DNA of 64,000 nucleotides from Phoronis australis (lineage: Eukaryota; Phoronida; Phoronidae), in assembly GCA_002633005.1 (NCBI GenBank), contig NMRA01000148.1, forward strand, positions 292,831 through 356,830, in the 5' to 3' direction. Each line of letters begins with the position of its first letter. Position 1 is the first letter of the stretch. Position numbers and translations under genes: made by a program. Below the pieces are notes generated by a model, which saw nothing but the letters and a program-made list of their open reading frames with translations, had not been told where the DNA came from and ran no database searches. Below, one piece after another: positions 1 to 8,760 of the stretch.

Positions 1-45
1 CCCAATGAGACCGTGCCTTGTCGGAAATAATAATTTTCATTGCAG

Positions 46-88
46 AGAAGACGTGAAGATGGATAAAAGAAACGTCGATGTATATGAT
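46..88 (+). CDS. 43-nt internal exon of an unrecognised gene
   Basis: Very short candidate exon between a TTTTCATTGCAG acceptor and a GTAAGG donor. Read with one leading base, it encodes EDVKMDKRNVDVYD and ends on a codon boundary. This fits the exon at 202, which opens on a codon boundary; the intervening intron is 113 nt. The rest of the gene lies to the left of the window, so the product cannot be named. The phase match is the main support; an exon this small could be chance. Confidence 0.45.
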
Positions 89-201
89 GTAAGGATGTTG
101 CAAAAACCAACGAACTCAATAACCATGACTTTTAGATGACATTTTCAAACGTACATTGTCATCTTTTTATCATACCAAAACAAATTAACTTTTTTTTTCA
201 G

Positions 202-462
202 AAACTACTCGAAAAGAAAAGCACGTCGAAACGGCTAAAGTCAGATGTAAAAAGCGACAGTGAAGAAACTGACAAAATCTCTCCGCGAAAATCTAAGAAA
301 CAAAATCAAACATCACTTGAAAAAGCAAGCACTGGAAAAGATGACAGAAAACGGGACAATGTTTCAGAGACTATTGACTCGAGCAAAACTCAGCAACCTC
401 GAGCCGCCAAAACGCCAACGACGTTAGAAAACGACATCTCGGTATCAGATATAGAGAGCTAA
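202..462 (+). CDS. Terminal coding exon, Lys/Ser-rich tail of an unrecognised protein
   Basis: Last coding exon of a gene entering from the left. It follows a strong polypyrimidine tract and CAG ending at 201, and runs 86 codons to a TAA at 460-462. The peptide begins KLLEKKSTSKRLKSD, is highly charged with mixed Lys/Arg and Ser/Asp/Glu, and ends ISVSDIES. It has no membrane segment and no cysteine; it looks disordered, and KSKK and KRLK clusters could be nuclear-localisation-like. I do not recognise the family. Open reading upstream of the splice site is intronic. No canonical AATAAA was seen in the first 250 bases after the stop. Confidence 0.6.
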   Translation, partial: KLLEKKSTSKRLKSDVKSDSEETDKISPRKSKKQNQTSLEKASTGKDDRKRDNVSETIDSSKTQQPRAAKTPTTLENDISVSDIES

Positions 463-877
463 TATTGAATGTTAACATCAATGAACAATTCATCTTATTG
501 GTTCAAACAGCGTTTACACGGCATGTCAGAAAATCAACAGTTACTAAGTCGCCCGTCACGTTGTACGTGGTGTGAAGAGCCAACTGTTGGCAGTGTTATC
601 TTACGATTTATTGAAGTCTGTCGTCAACCGTCCATGAGCATAATGTTTAACTTATTGATACATTATACATTACATTCATTGTCTTTTAATCTATGTTGTG
701 TTCCTTACAGACGATAAATAATTTAATAACGTACTTTCAAGAGACGCTATTCGCACGTTTCCTGTAGGCTAACTAACCTGAATCTTTGTAGATTTTTTTC
801 TAAAAACTTACAACTTCGTCAAACCGAAGACTAACTAAGTGAGCAGAAACTACGTTCTTCGAAACAAATGACGTTCT
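463..877. other. Probable 3' UTR and intergenic sequence
   Basis: AT-rich sequence after the stop of the left-hand gene. No exon, repeat or RNA gene was recognised. Some of it is presumably the 3' UTR. Confidence 0.4.
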
Positions 878-936
878 TTTATTTCGGTAGGTTACTGTTT
901 CATTAAGTGCAACTATTGAGGTGGTTGCGTTTCAAA

Positions 937-1113
937 TTATTGAATATTTTGAAAAGCGGCCTCTGGTGTCGTTCCGGTCTTCATTGTTCGAACTATCTCT
1001 CGCTGGCTATGGCCATCCAATCCTGTTTTGCTAGGAATTACTGAAATATGTATGCCTAACTGGACATCAAAAATTTCATAGTTTAGGTTATTAATTTCAT
1101 TTGACAAATCCTG
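937..1113 (-). CDS. Possible terminal exon on the minus strand, family unknown
   Basis: Minus-strand open reading with protein-like composition. After a possible AG acceptor just above 1113 it reads DLSNEINNLNYEIFDVQLGI, continues through a GLDGHSQREIVRTMK stretch, and ends with a stop at 937. An AATAAA on the same strand lies at 878-883, a plausible poly(A) position. The acceptor has a poor pyrimidine tract, and no upstream exon is visible before the inverted repeat at 1178. It may instead be a decayed mobile-element or pseudogene fragment. Family not recognised. Confidence 0.25.
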   Translation of the reverse strand, partial: QDLSNEINNLNYEIFDVQLGIHISVIPSKTGLDGHSQREIVRTMKTGTTPEAAFQNIQ

Positions 1114-1177
1114 ACATTGCCTGTCTGATATTCGGACCCCTGTTCTCCTATGATCAACTAATTTGCATAATTTATTC

Positions 1178-1592
1178 AAAAGCCACCATTGTTAAAAATT
1201 CTGTTTCTGCTCTTAACTTCGTTACGGGACACAGTATGTAGAGTATTTAATATTTGTACTAATGTTTTCGCGTTCAATGAATTAAATGAAATTTGAGCAG
1301 GTCATTACATCATGAATTTGCATAATTTGCAATTCATTAGAGCCATTTCAAATTCTAATTTTCTTCGATACCTACTGTAGATCTAGCAGATGATATTGTT
1401 AATTGCATAAACCTGTGGAAAACTGCCTAATCGAGTTGCAAATAATCATAAGACGTTTCAAATGCTAAATCAATTATGTACAATGATGATGAGCACGAAA
1501 ACACGAGTGAAAACACGAGAATAATCTACACGCAGTGTCCCGTAAGGAAGTTACGAGCAGAAACAGAGTTTTTAAAATGGTGGCTTTTATTT
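1178..1592. mobile_element. Foldback/MITE-like element with ~57-bp terminal inverted repeats
   Basis: The left arm (1178-1235) and right arm (1535-1592) are near-perfect reverse complements. They share the word gtgtcccgtaa and the word ggtggctttt at opposite ends. Weaker complementarity continues both inward and outward. No coding capacity was found inside, so this resembles a non-autonomous MITE. Confidence 0.7.
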
Positions 1593-1943
1593 GCATAACT
1601 TATGGTGCAAATTTATCAGTGATTAACCTGCAAACTGATTTCATCAAACTCATTGACCGTTGAGACATGGGTGCAATTATCTAAGAGGACCCTTAAAAGT
1701 CCACCAGAAAAAATATTTTACACCTCGTGCGTGTTATGAAACGTGGCGACGTTTTGATAGTCAAGAAGTTAGTCTATTAGCGAATTCTCGTAACGTTTTC
1801 GTTACCTACAACAAAAACTTCGAAACTATCAGCTACTCAAGAAAATGTTTGGGAGTTTATTGGCGAATCCTAAAATTGCGAATTCGACTGTGGTGCATGT
1901 ATGCATTGCCGGAGTCTTGAGTTGGTAACGGAAATAGCATCTT

Positions 1944-2027
1944 ATCACGGCAAGGAATACCATGAGCCCCATTTTATGATAGTAAATGGACCAGTTCGAT
2001 TTTTTTGTAACAAGCTAAACAGGACGA
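1944..2027. repeat. Dispersed repeat, copy 1 of 3
   Basis: About 84 bp beginning tcacggcaaggaat and ending aagctaaacaggacga. It aligns over its whole length with 15546-15629 and 41067-41155, sharing an 'attttat' core and a 'cagctaaacaggacga' end. Confidence 0.55.
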
Positions 2028-2209
2028 CTCTGTACCTTTAAGTATTGGTTCGACTTAATCGCTTTGTTTTATTGCATGTTTCTTGCATCTTTACTCATGT
2101 CGAATGGCAAATTGTCATTCACCGAGGCTGGGACTAAAAATCAGAGGCAGCCCAGTCATTTTTCACAGTAATAAGAATGGAAATGCCATAGTTTTTGGTT
2201 TGCTTTGAA

Positions 2210-2558
2210 GTATACTAAACCCCGTTTTGACGATTTCAACCAATCCTCGTTCTGTCTCCTGCTAATGCGTCATTGGTGTCAATCTTGGTAGATAAAGGCA
2301 ACTAAAAACTCATACTCCCTATATCTCACAACTTAAACATTACGGTCCTGTGTCTTCTCCCACAGTTGCCGTGTAATTCGCTAAAACCGCAGGTCACTCT
2401 TGCCAATTTAGCAGACTTTGAAAAGAGTTTTAAATTTTTCCTCCAAACTTTTGGGGGTTGTCGAGAGTTACAGAACATCATTTTGCTTCAGAGAACTGGA
2501 TGGGAAAGTCGTTTTAGTATCTGTTAATAGGACTATGCCGGGTTTGGTATCCTTTTAA
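2210..2558. mobile_element. Dispersed element, copy A (partner at 8291-8651)
   Basis: About 350 bp, similar along its length to 8291-8651. Shared blocks include cctcgttctgtc, actcatactccctat, gtgtaattcgctaa and ccgggtttggt. The ends are inverted: the left begins tatactaaacccc and the right ends gggtttggtatccttttaa. The clearer left end in copy B reads aaaaggatactaaacc. Short inverted ends, no ORF and two diverged copies fit a MITE family. Confidence 0.7.
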
Positions 2559-3279
2559 GGGGTCTTATTTCCGGTTTGAGAGCTTATTTTTCCCATTAAT
2601 TTAATATTTATAGAAATGGACTAAAGAACCGCTCACGATTATCGTCATTTTCAAGAGCGTACAACGGTAACAGTTTTTCCCGATACTCCCACTCCCTCAC
2701 CCCGAATGGTAAAAAATTTCATACGGTATAAACTATTGTATCTGCTTCCAAGTTAAATACCAGTTCTAGTTGGTTTGTATGGGAATGTTACATGGTATAA
2801 AATTAAAGCATTATTTTCAAACAATTCTTCGTCTAGTTTGCTTTTTTTTACCTGGTCTTAGGACTGGTCTTAGCGACACTCTGCTATTGGTTGTATCATG
2901 TTTTTACGACATTAAAAGCATACGCTAGCAACAAGTCCCTCCCCTGCCCTTAAAGCGCACGGTTTGTAGCCTCGTGCAAACGGTGATAATTGTGAATGGT
3001 CCCTAAAAAGGTTCCAAACACCTTTTGTAGTTAGCAAAATGTCCCAAATTGACCAAAACACCTTCAAAAAGTAACACCCCTTTTCTCCATGCAAATTGCC
3101 TCCTCCCCTGTGCTCCCAAAACTCCACGTGGTCTTGGTTTTTTAGCGAAAGTGAAATTTTTAAAAGCAAAAGAAGGAAATTCGACTACAACGAAAATACA
3201 GTTTTTAAAATGTTTCCCATCTAGGCATTGTTAGTACAACTTTTATCTATCATTATCTCTAAATTTCATGATAATGTAT
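2559..3279. other. Intergenic sequence, nothing recognised
   Basis: No supported gene. Short open frames on both strands between 2912 and 3234 overlap each other and show no splice or family signal. Confidence 0.4.
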
Positions 3280-3285
3280 TTTAAT
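3280..3285 (-). promoter_or_regulatory. Candidate poly(A) signal (ATTAAA) for the SLC26 gene
   Basis: The plus-strand TTTAAT reads ATTAAA on the minus strand, about 120 nt after the SLC26 stop. It is the best candidate in that interval; no canonical AATAAA was seen there. Confidence 0.35.
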
Positions 3286-3401
3286 TCATATTTTAGTATT
3301 ACAATACTGTACATTTGTGTTGACAAGATCAACTCAATCAATCGATCAGATTTCAAAAATATGATGACAGTTTTCTTGATCTCGCTTCTCTGAAATTTTT
3401 A

Positions 3402-5588
3402 CTAATCAACTTGTACCATGTTACTTTTCCTCTGCATATCTACTACAGCGTCGTGTACCGATATGTACACATTTGCGTCAAACTTTGGTAAAAACTCGTT
3501 TCTTTCGAGACTCTTTAGGACTGACGGGCAAATATCGGCGAGAAACACTTTTTTGCCCACACTTTCGTAACTTTGAACGACATCTTTTAAAATGTTTGCC
3601 CCCATGGTATCTATATACGACACACCGGAACAGTCCAGCACAACACCAGTGGTATCACTGTCACGTGATATCAAATTGTTATCCACATCCACACAACTGG
3701 GACTCGTTGACTGATGAGCATGAATGTCAGTGTTTCGCGATATGTCTGAATTTTGCTTCATGTCTGCCTCGTGTGTGTTCACAGAGGAAACCGGTATATC
3801 GTGTTTTAGATTTTCCACATTGTCGCAGTGCATCATTGAAGACATCTCATGCTCGTCATTGCTGGTCACAGAGACGATGATTTTGTCTTCTGGTTTTTGC
3901 TCTGAAACATCAGGATCCCCACATCGAGAGTATAAGAAATCCTTGAAAGACTCCGCATTAGTGAAGCAAAGCGGGGAATTGATGCGATACACCGCTACCC
4001 CTGTTGCTGTCAGACATTTCCGATAAGAACTCGATGGTGCATATAGTTCGCTTCCGACCGCGTGACCAAGGAACGTATGCGCAGCTATCTGAGTTCGCAA
4101 AACAACGGTAAGAAGAGAAAATGCGACCCCGACCGCTACACCGAGAATAAGGTCAAGAAACACCGTTGACCAAAAAGTGACAAACCAAATGGACAAATCA
4201 ATTTTATCTTTACGCCAATACCAGCGAATTTCTCGCATTTGAAGAAATAGGTTCTTAATGTTTAAAATAATAAGTGCCCCCAAAGCGGACAATGGTAGAG
4301 AGGCGAATAACGGTCCAATGAAAAGAATGACAAACAGTAAAAGTATGGCGGAAAACAAATTAGCTAGTTGGGTTTTGCCACGCGTGTTTTCGAAAATCAT
4401 ACATCTTGGGGGAGCTGTGCATCCGGCGAAGCAACCAAAGAATGAACTAACTATGTGCGTGACACCATATGCAAACATTTCTTGATTTGTGTCTATTTTG
4501 TAAGCATGCAGTCTTGCAAACAGCTTTGCCAAAGATATGGACAGTACTAAACTCACTATCGACGTAACAAAAGCGTCAATTATAATATTGCCTGTGCGGG
4601 AAACACGAGGCAGCGAAGGAGCCACGAAACCTGCAGGTACGTCGCCGATAATGTTAACAGCATAGTACCTATTAAGCTCGCAGAAATGCGATATTATGGT
4701 TGAAACAACCACAACGACAAGTTCCGATGGAATCGGTACTTTAAGTTTTGACTTGAATTTCTCATTGATAGCGAAGGTGAGGAATAGCCAAATGGCAGCT
4801 GTAGCGGCAGAAATGATGACGTCAGCAACATTTGTGCTCGCTATGTTGCTGAATAGTTCTAAGTAAATATAAATCATATTAAGGGGCCCAACGTGGCTGG
4901 AAACCGCGATTCCTAGAACTAGAGGGAACTGGCTGCAGAAAATCTGGAAGGCAGCACCTGTGGTAAGTCCTCCAACGAAAGCGTCTGACAGATAAACAGT
5001 TATGAAACCAAGTCTTAGTAAGCCCAATGAAACTTGGAAAATTCCAACAAGAAGAGTAACTGAGGTGGCAGTACTTATGGACAGTTCCGTGAATTCCGGT
5101 GAACTCGCAGCGGATGTGTAGTTGAATGGCAAGTCGTCCCTGAAACTATTGAGTTCCGACCTAACGACGTTTCCAATTAGGATAGCTATGAGTGCCATCG
5201 TTCCCATGGTGATGTGATGCGATGTGCCTAAAAGCATGTAAATTAGAACGGGAAAGAACGAGGAATATAGCCCATACACTGGTGGTACGCCAGCCAACAG
5301 CGAGAATCCCATTCCTTGAGGGATGTGAAGGATTCCGACGGACAAACCGGCTATGATGTCATTCAGTAGCCATGACCGCCACTTGTACCCTCTCAGGACG
5401 TTTATGATTGGAAATGTCCCCAGAAGTCTCGTCTTAAGACATGACGTCGTTGGTTTGCAATGCAGCTTCCAAATGGATTTCGCTCGGCTTCCACAGGAGG
5501 TTGATTTCGGTGCTTTGTAGCCGTACGTGTCCTGGAACAATTGCCGCGTGTAAATCGGTCTGTCTACAACAATGTGGTCGCCCGCCAT
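3402..5588 (-). CDS. SLC26A-like: SLC26-family anion transporter (SulP/STAS), intronless
   Basis: Multi-pass plasma-membrane anion transporter or exchanger (sulfate, chloride, bicarbonate or similar). It is a single 728-codon frame, normal length for SLC26. The start has a good context (aactcATGGCGG). After a ~75-residue cytosolic N-terminus comes the family signature in TM1-3 (GILHIPQGMGFSLLAGVPP, about 85-103, then GLYSSFFPVLIY and GTSHHITMG). Hydrophobic segments follow to about 498. NYT at 156-158 is a potential N-glycosylation site in an early loop. TM10 reads TAPPRCMIFENTRGKTQL; Arg395 aligns with prestin R399, while the preceding position, serine in prestin, is Pro394. The C-terminal STAS domain (about 522-720) includes VVLDCSGVSYIDTMGANILKD, split by a variable Ser/Asp-rich loop (about 556-644). 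The transported ion cannot be read from sequence. An upstream 5'-UTR intron is possible. Confidence 0.93.
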   Translation of the reverse strand: MAGDHIVVDRPIYTRQLFQDTYGYKAPKSTSCGSRAKSIWKLHCKPTTSCLKTRLLGTFPIINVLRGYKWRSWLLNDIIAGLSVGILHIPQGMGFSLLAGVPPVYGLYSSFFPVLIYMLLGTSHHITMGTMALIAILIGNVVRSELNSFRDDLPFNYTSAASSPEFTELSISTATSVTLLVGIFQVSLGLLRLGFITVYLSDAFVGGLTTGAAFQIFCSQFPLVLGIAVSSHVGPLNMIYIYLELFSNIASTNVADVIISAATAAIWLFLTFAINEKFKSKLKVPIPSELVVVVVSTIISHFCELNRYYAVNIIGDVPAGFVAPSLPRVSRTGNIIIDAFVTSIVSLVLSISLAKLFARLHAYKIDTNQEMFAYGVTHIVSSFFGCFAGCTAPPRCMIFENTRGKTQLANLFSAILLLFVILFIGPLFASLPLSALGALIILNIKNLFLQMREIRWYWRKDKIDLSIWFVTFWSTVFLDLILGVAVGVAFSLLTVVLRTQIAAHTFLGHAVGSELYAPSSSYRKCLTATGVAVYRINSPLCFTNAESFKDFLYSRCGDPDVSEQKPEDKIIVSVTSNDEHEMSSMMHCDNVENLKHDIPVSSVNTHEADMKQNSDISRNTDIHAHQSTSPSCVDVDNNLISRDSDTTGVVLDCSGVSYIDTMGANILKDVVQSYESVGKKVFLADICPSVLKSLERNEFLPKFDANVYISVHDAVVDMQRKSNMVQVD

Positions 5589-5776
5589 GAGTTGCCTCGA
5601 TTCTTGGAGCTTAGGCCGGTGAATCTGGTAACATTCCTAATGCCTGTAATCATAATATCAACTAAATAATGGTGTATCTTTTTATAAATAATTTCCACTG
5701 ACGAAAATTCATCTTGAAAGCACTGTAGTTTTCACGAATTACATAGGCTTTATTTACCAGTTTGAAAAAAACTCTG
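5589..5776. other. 5' flank of the SLC26 gene
   Basis: Presumed 5' UTR and promoter side of the minus-strand SLC26 gene. I could not define a TATA box or transcription start. Confidence 0.35.
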
Positions 5777-5862
5777 ATGCTCCTCCCCCTCCCCCTCTCC
5801 CTCCCCTTCCCCCTCTCCCTCTCCCTCCCCCTCCCCCTCACCCTCTCACCCCTCCGTCTCCG
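5777..5862. repeat. Homopyrimidine low-complexity tract (CCCTCT/CTCCCC)n
   Basis: About 85 bases of almost pure C and T on the plus strand (purine-only on the minus strand), about 190 bp upstream of the SLC26 start codon. Such mirror-like tracts can form H-DNA and are often polymorphic. Confidence 0.85.
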
Positions 5863-5949
5863 AGGAACAATTTGAGACTATATGAAAATACTTGAGAAGT
5901 TCCTAATTCTCTGAGGAATAATTTGAGCATTTCGATGGCCTCAAAATAA

Positions 5950-6375
5950 TTAGTGGCATCCGGAACACCTATTTTTGTAGCCTCAACTTATTCCTCAGGG
6001 GTGTTTCATATCTGCGCTAGTGTGAACTTTCATTCAGAACAGAAAGTCGTAACACTGTCAAAATGGATCATGCCGGCGAATGTGCCGGCAACCTCCCCCC
6101 CCCTCTCCTGTGATAACAGGCTAAATGATGAAATAACATTACATCTGGAGGCAGGCTACGGATTGAGAATGACGTCGCGCACGTCTTTTGAAACTTGCTT
6201 GGAGGATGGTCATTATTTTAACCGTATTTTGACAAACCCCTTGTTGTTCTTTGAAGTTCACTCATGCGCGCGAATATGAAACACTTCCGAGGGTGTTCGG
6301 AACACCTCGTACACCTAAAATTATCCCTCGGTGGAGTTTTGTATTCGCACATGTGCGAACTTCAATCCTTATTGC
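5950..6375. repeat. Cluster of diverged 'cggaacacct … gcgaacttcaa' repeats
   Basis: At least two related units (about 5958-6035 and 6287-6370) share 'ccggaacacct', a 'cctca/ccctcgg' block and 'tgtgcgaact(t)tca'. Related pieces recur at 7490-7770 and 8205-8285, partly inverted. They appear to be degraded copies of one mobile family. Confidence 0.45.
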
Positions 6376-6580
6376 AAAGGGACTTGGTTCAGAGACAGGT
6401 AAAATCACGGCTTCATACAGGCTAGCTGGTCTCAAAAGTGATACGCGACGCGGGTCATTCTTAACCTTTAGTCTAGTACCTTCTGGTAGATACCCTCGTT
6501 TGAGCCGGCTGCCGATAATAAGTAGGGTTATCCCGGCAAATTTGACGGTAATTTCTATTTTGAGATTCGCGTCACTTGCT

Positions 6581-7370
6581 TACACTCTTTCACAGTGCAA
6601 CGAAAGGTAGCACTGTGGAATGTTGTTTAACATAGCTTCTCATTGGTTAAAGGAGTGAAACCGACGTCATAACATTCAGTCATTCCCATTGGTTGAAATC
6701 TGGGAAGCCCCTTTCAGTTTACTGTTACGTAGTATGGCGACCATCTTTGTCTTGAATAGTTGTAATTTATTAAAACGGACAGTGATCGAAGTTAACAAAA
6801 TCAACTAAACCCCGATCCAGTGGCTTAAGCCCAAACAAACAAGTTCAGTGCATAGAAGGCGTGTGCAAGTGTTGGTGATGTGATCGGTAAACTTCCTACC
6901 AAGCATGCGCATTGATGCCCACACACGGAATCCCGTGTGTCGTTCATCATGTTTCCACATAATCTTTGACACAGCGCCAGCTATACTGAAAAGTGGCCCT
7001 GTCGAAACATGATGAACGACACACGGAATTCCGTGCGTGGGCATCAATGCGCATGCTCGGTCGGAAGTTTATCGATCACATCGCCACCACTTGCTATCGC
7101 TTTCAATGGTACTGTACTTGTTTGGGCTTGAGCCACGACCCGGGGTTCTCTTGATTTTGTTTACTTCGATCACTGCCCGTTTTGATAACTATTCAAGTCA
7201 AAAGTAGTCGCCAAAATATTACATAGGCCTAACATTTAACTGAAAGGGTTTCCCAGATTTCAACCAATGCCGGGAATGACTCAATGTTGGTTTCATTACT
7301 TTAACCAATGAGAAGTCACGATCATAAACATTACACAGTGCAACCTTTCGAAGCACTGTGAAAGAGTGTA
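6581..7370. mobile_element. ~790-bp foldback element (giant imperfect palindrome)
   Basis: The left arm (6581 to about 6953) and right arm (about 7001 to 7370) are reverse complements along almost their full length. Both ends read tacactctttcacagtgc toward the inside. Shared inner blocks include tctcattggttaaag, ttggttgaaatctggga and aaacatgatgaacgacacac. Only about 47 bp separates the arms. No coding capacity. This is foldback or long-TIR MITE architecture. Confidence 0.85.
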
Positions 7371-7417
7371 GTTTCCACAGGGCCACTTTTCAGTATAGGT
7401 GGCGCAGTGTCAGAGGG
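7371..7417. repeat. Inverted copy of the foldback element's central spacer
   Basis: About 47 bp directly against the right end of the foldback element. It is the reverse complement, with about six mismatches, of the spacer at the palindrome centre (about 6961-7006). The shared word is tatactgaaaagtggccct. Confidence 0.75.
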
Positions 7418-7418
7418 T

Positions 7419-7462
7419 CGTCACTTCCTGTAATGACTTTTAAGTCATTACAGGAAGTGACG
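7419..7462. repeat. Perfect hairpin: 21-bp arms, 2-nt loop
   Basis: The arms 7419-7439 and 7442-7462 are exact reverse complements (cgtcacttcctgtaatgact and its complement) around 'tt'. It lies one base beyond the inverted spacer copy at 7371-7417. Confidence 0.9.
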
Positions 7463-7830
7463 CAATTGCGCATAAGTTGAGACAACGAAAACAACCCGAT
7501 GTGTTCCGGATGCTCTGGAGAATAATTTGAGGAGCCGAAAATACCCGAGGTGTCCCAGATACCTTAAATTACCGTGTGACTGGGAGAGAGAGTAGAGTAG
7601 ATGAGGGCGAAGCTCCTGGACAACTTCGCAAGATCTGTGACTGAAGTCGATCTGTGCGTGAACAGACAAAGGCGTTACCGATGACGGGAAATCTGAGGCC
7701 ACGCAAATACCCGAGGTGTTCCGGGTGGCCCCTCGGATATGTTTCATATCTCCTCATATGCGAACTTCAACTATAACAGCAAAGAGATATTTGGTGCAGA
7801 GGCGGATATAATCATGGCTTCAGCCTACCA

Positions 7831-8081
7831 GGGGCCCGTTCCAACAAAACTGACTCAGCTAAGACAAATCTTGAAGTTTAGTAAATTTTAAAATAAAAGT
7901 TAAATTTGTCTTAAAACCAATTCAAGAAAGAGATCTTAGGTTTGACTTAAGTGTTTGACATAAATTTTGTCTTAATTTTGACTAACTTGCCGAATGTGGA
8001 AGTTTCAAAGTTCGAAAGTTAAGACAAAATCTTAAACTTAAGTCAAAAATGAACTTAAATCAGTTTCTTGGAACAGGCCCC
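7831..8081. mobile_element. MITE with ~22-bp terminal inverted repeats
   Basis: The left end ggggcccgttccaacaaaac and the reverse complement of the right end, ggggcctgttccaagaaac, match. The ~205-bp interior is AT-rich with repeated 'aagacaaa/cttaag' words and no ORF. The end motif resembles the one at 45147-45845. Confidence 0.75.
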
Positions 8082-8290
8082 AGGTCTCAAAATTCGTACA
8101 CGTGACGTCATTCCGAGTTCTTAATCTGCCTCTAACTCTTAATTTTAACCTGTTACTATCCCGACCCGTTCGACGGCAATCTCTATACTTTCAGATACGA
8201 AACTTACATGAAACGCCTCCGAGGGATAATCTAAAACTACGAACATAACCTAGGTGTTCCGGATAATCGAGGCATGCGATACGTTCCACT

Positions 8291-8651
8291 AAAAGGATAC
8301 TAAACCGTGTCTTTATGATTTCCGACAACCATTCCTCGTTCTGTCATATGCTAATGCATCATTGGCGTCAATCTTCAACGATAAAATCAGAAATACGCTG
8401 AAGACTCATACTCCCTATGTCACAGACTCTGGATATTATGGTTCCAAGTTCCTATCCCCACACTTGTGTAATTCGCTAACGTAGGCCACCCCAGCCCGTT
8501 TAGTAGACTTTTGAAAGGAGTTTTCAAATTTTCATCCAAACCTTTGAGGTTTGTCGCTGGTTACTGAGCCGCATTATTTCGTTTCAGATGATCGGGAACG
8601 TCGTTTTCAAGATCTGTTGATAAGCCAAAACCGGGTTTGGTGTCCTTTTAA
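8291..8651. mobile_element. Dispersed element, copy B (partner at 2210-2558)
   Basis: Direct-orientation relative of 2210-2558. It has clearer inverted ends: aaaaggatactaaacc on the left and gggtttggtgtccttttaa on the right. Non-coding. Confidence 0.7.
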
Positions 8652-8706
8652 AGCTGACGTAGTTGCTGAGTCAGTCTCTCAGAACTAGATCATGTAACAA
8701 CATCAT

Positions 8707-8760
8707 CCGCGGCCATTGCGCCAGGCTAGTTAACCGCGGCCATTGCGCCAGGCTAGTTAA
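8707..8760. repeat. Exact 27-bp tandem duplication
   Basis: Two identical adjacent copies of a 27-bp GC-rich unit starting ccgcggccattgcgccagg, at 8707-8733 and 8734-8760. Absence of any difference implies a recent duplication. Confidence 0.9.

Noticed and set aside
3473-4485. Plus-strand frames inside the SLC26 gene
   Set aside because: Antisense shadows of the 728-codon transporter frame.
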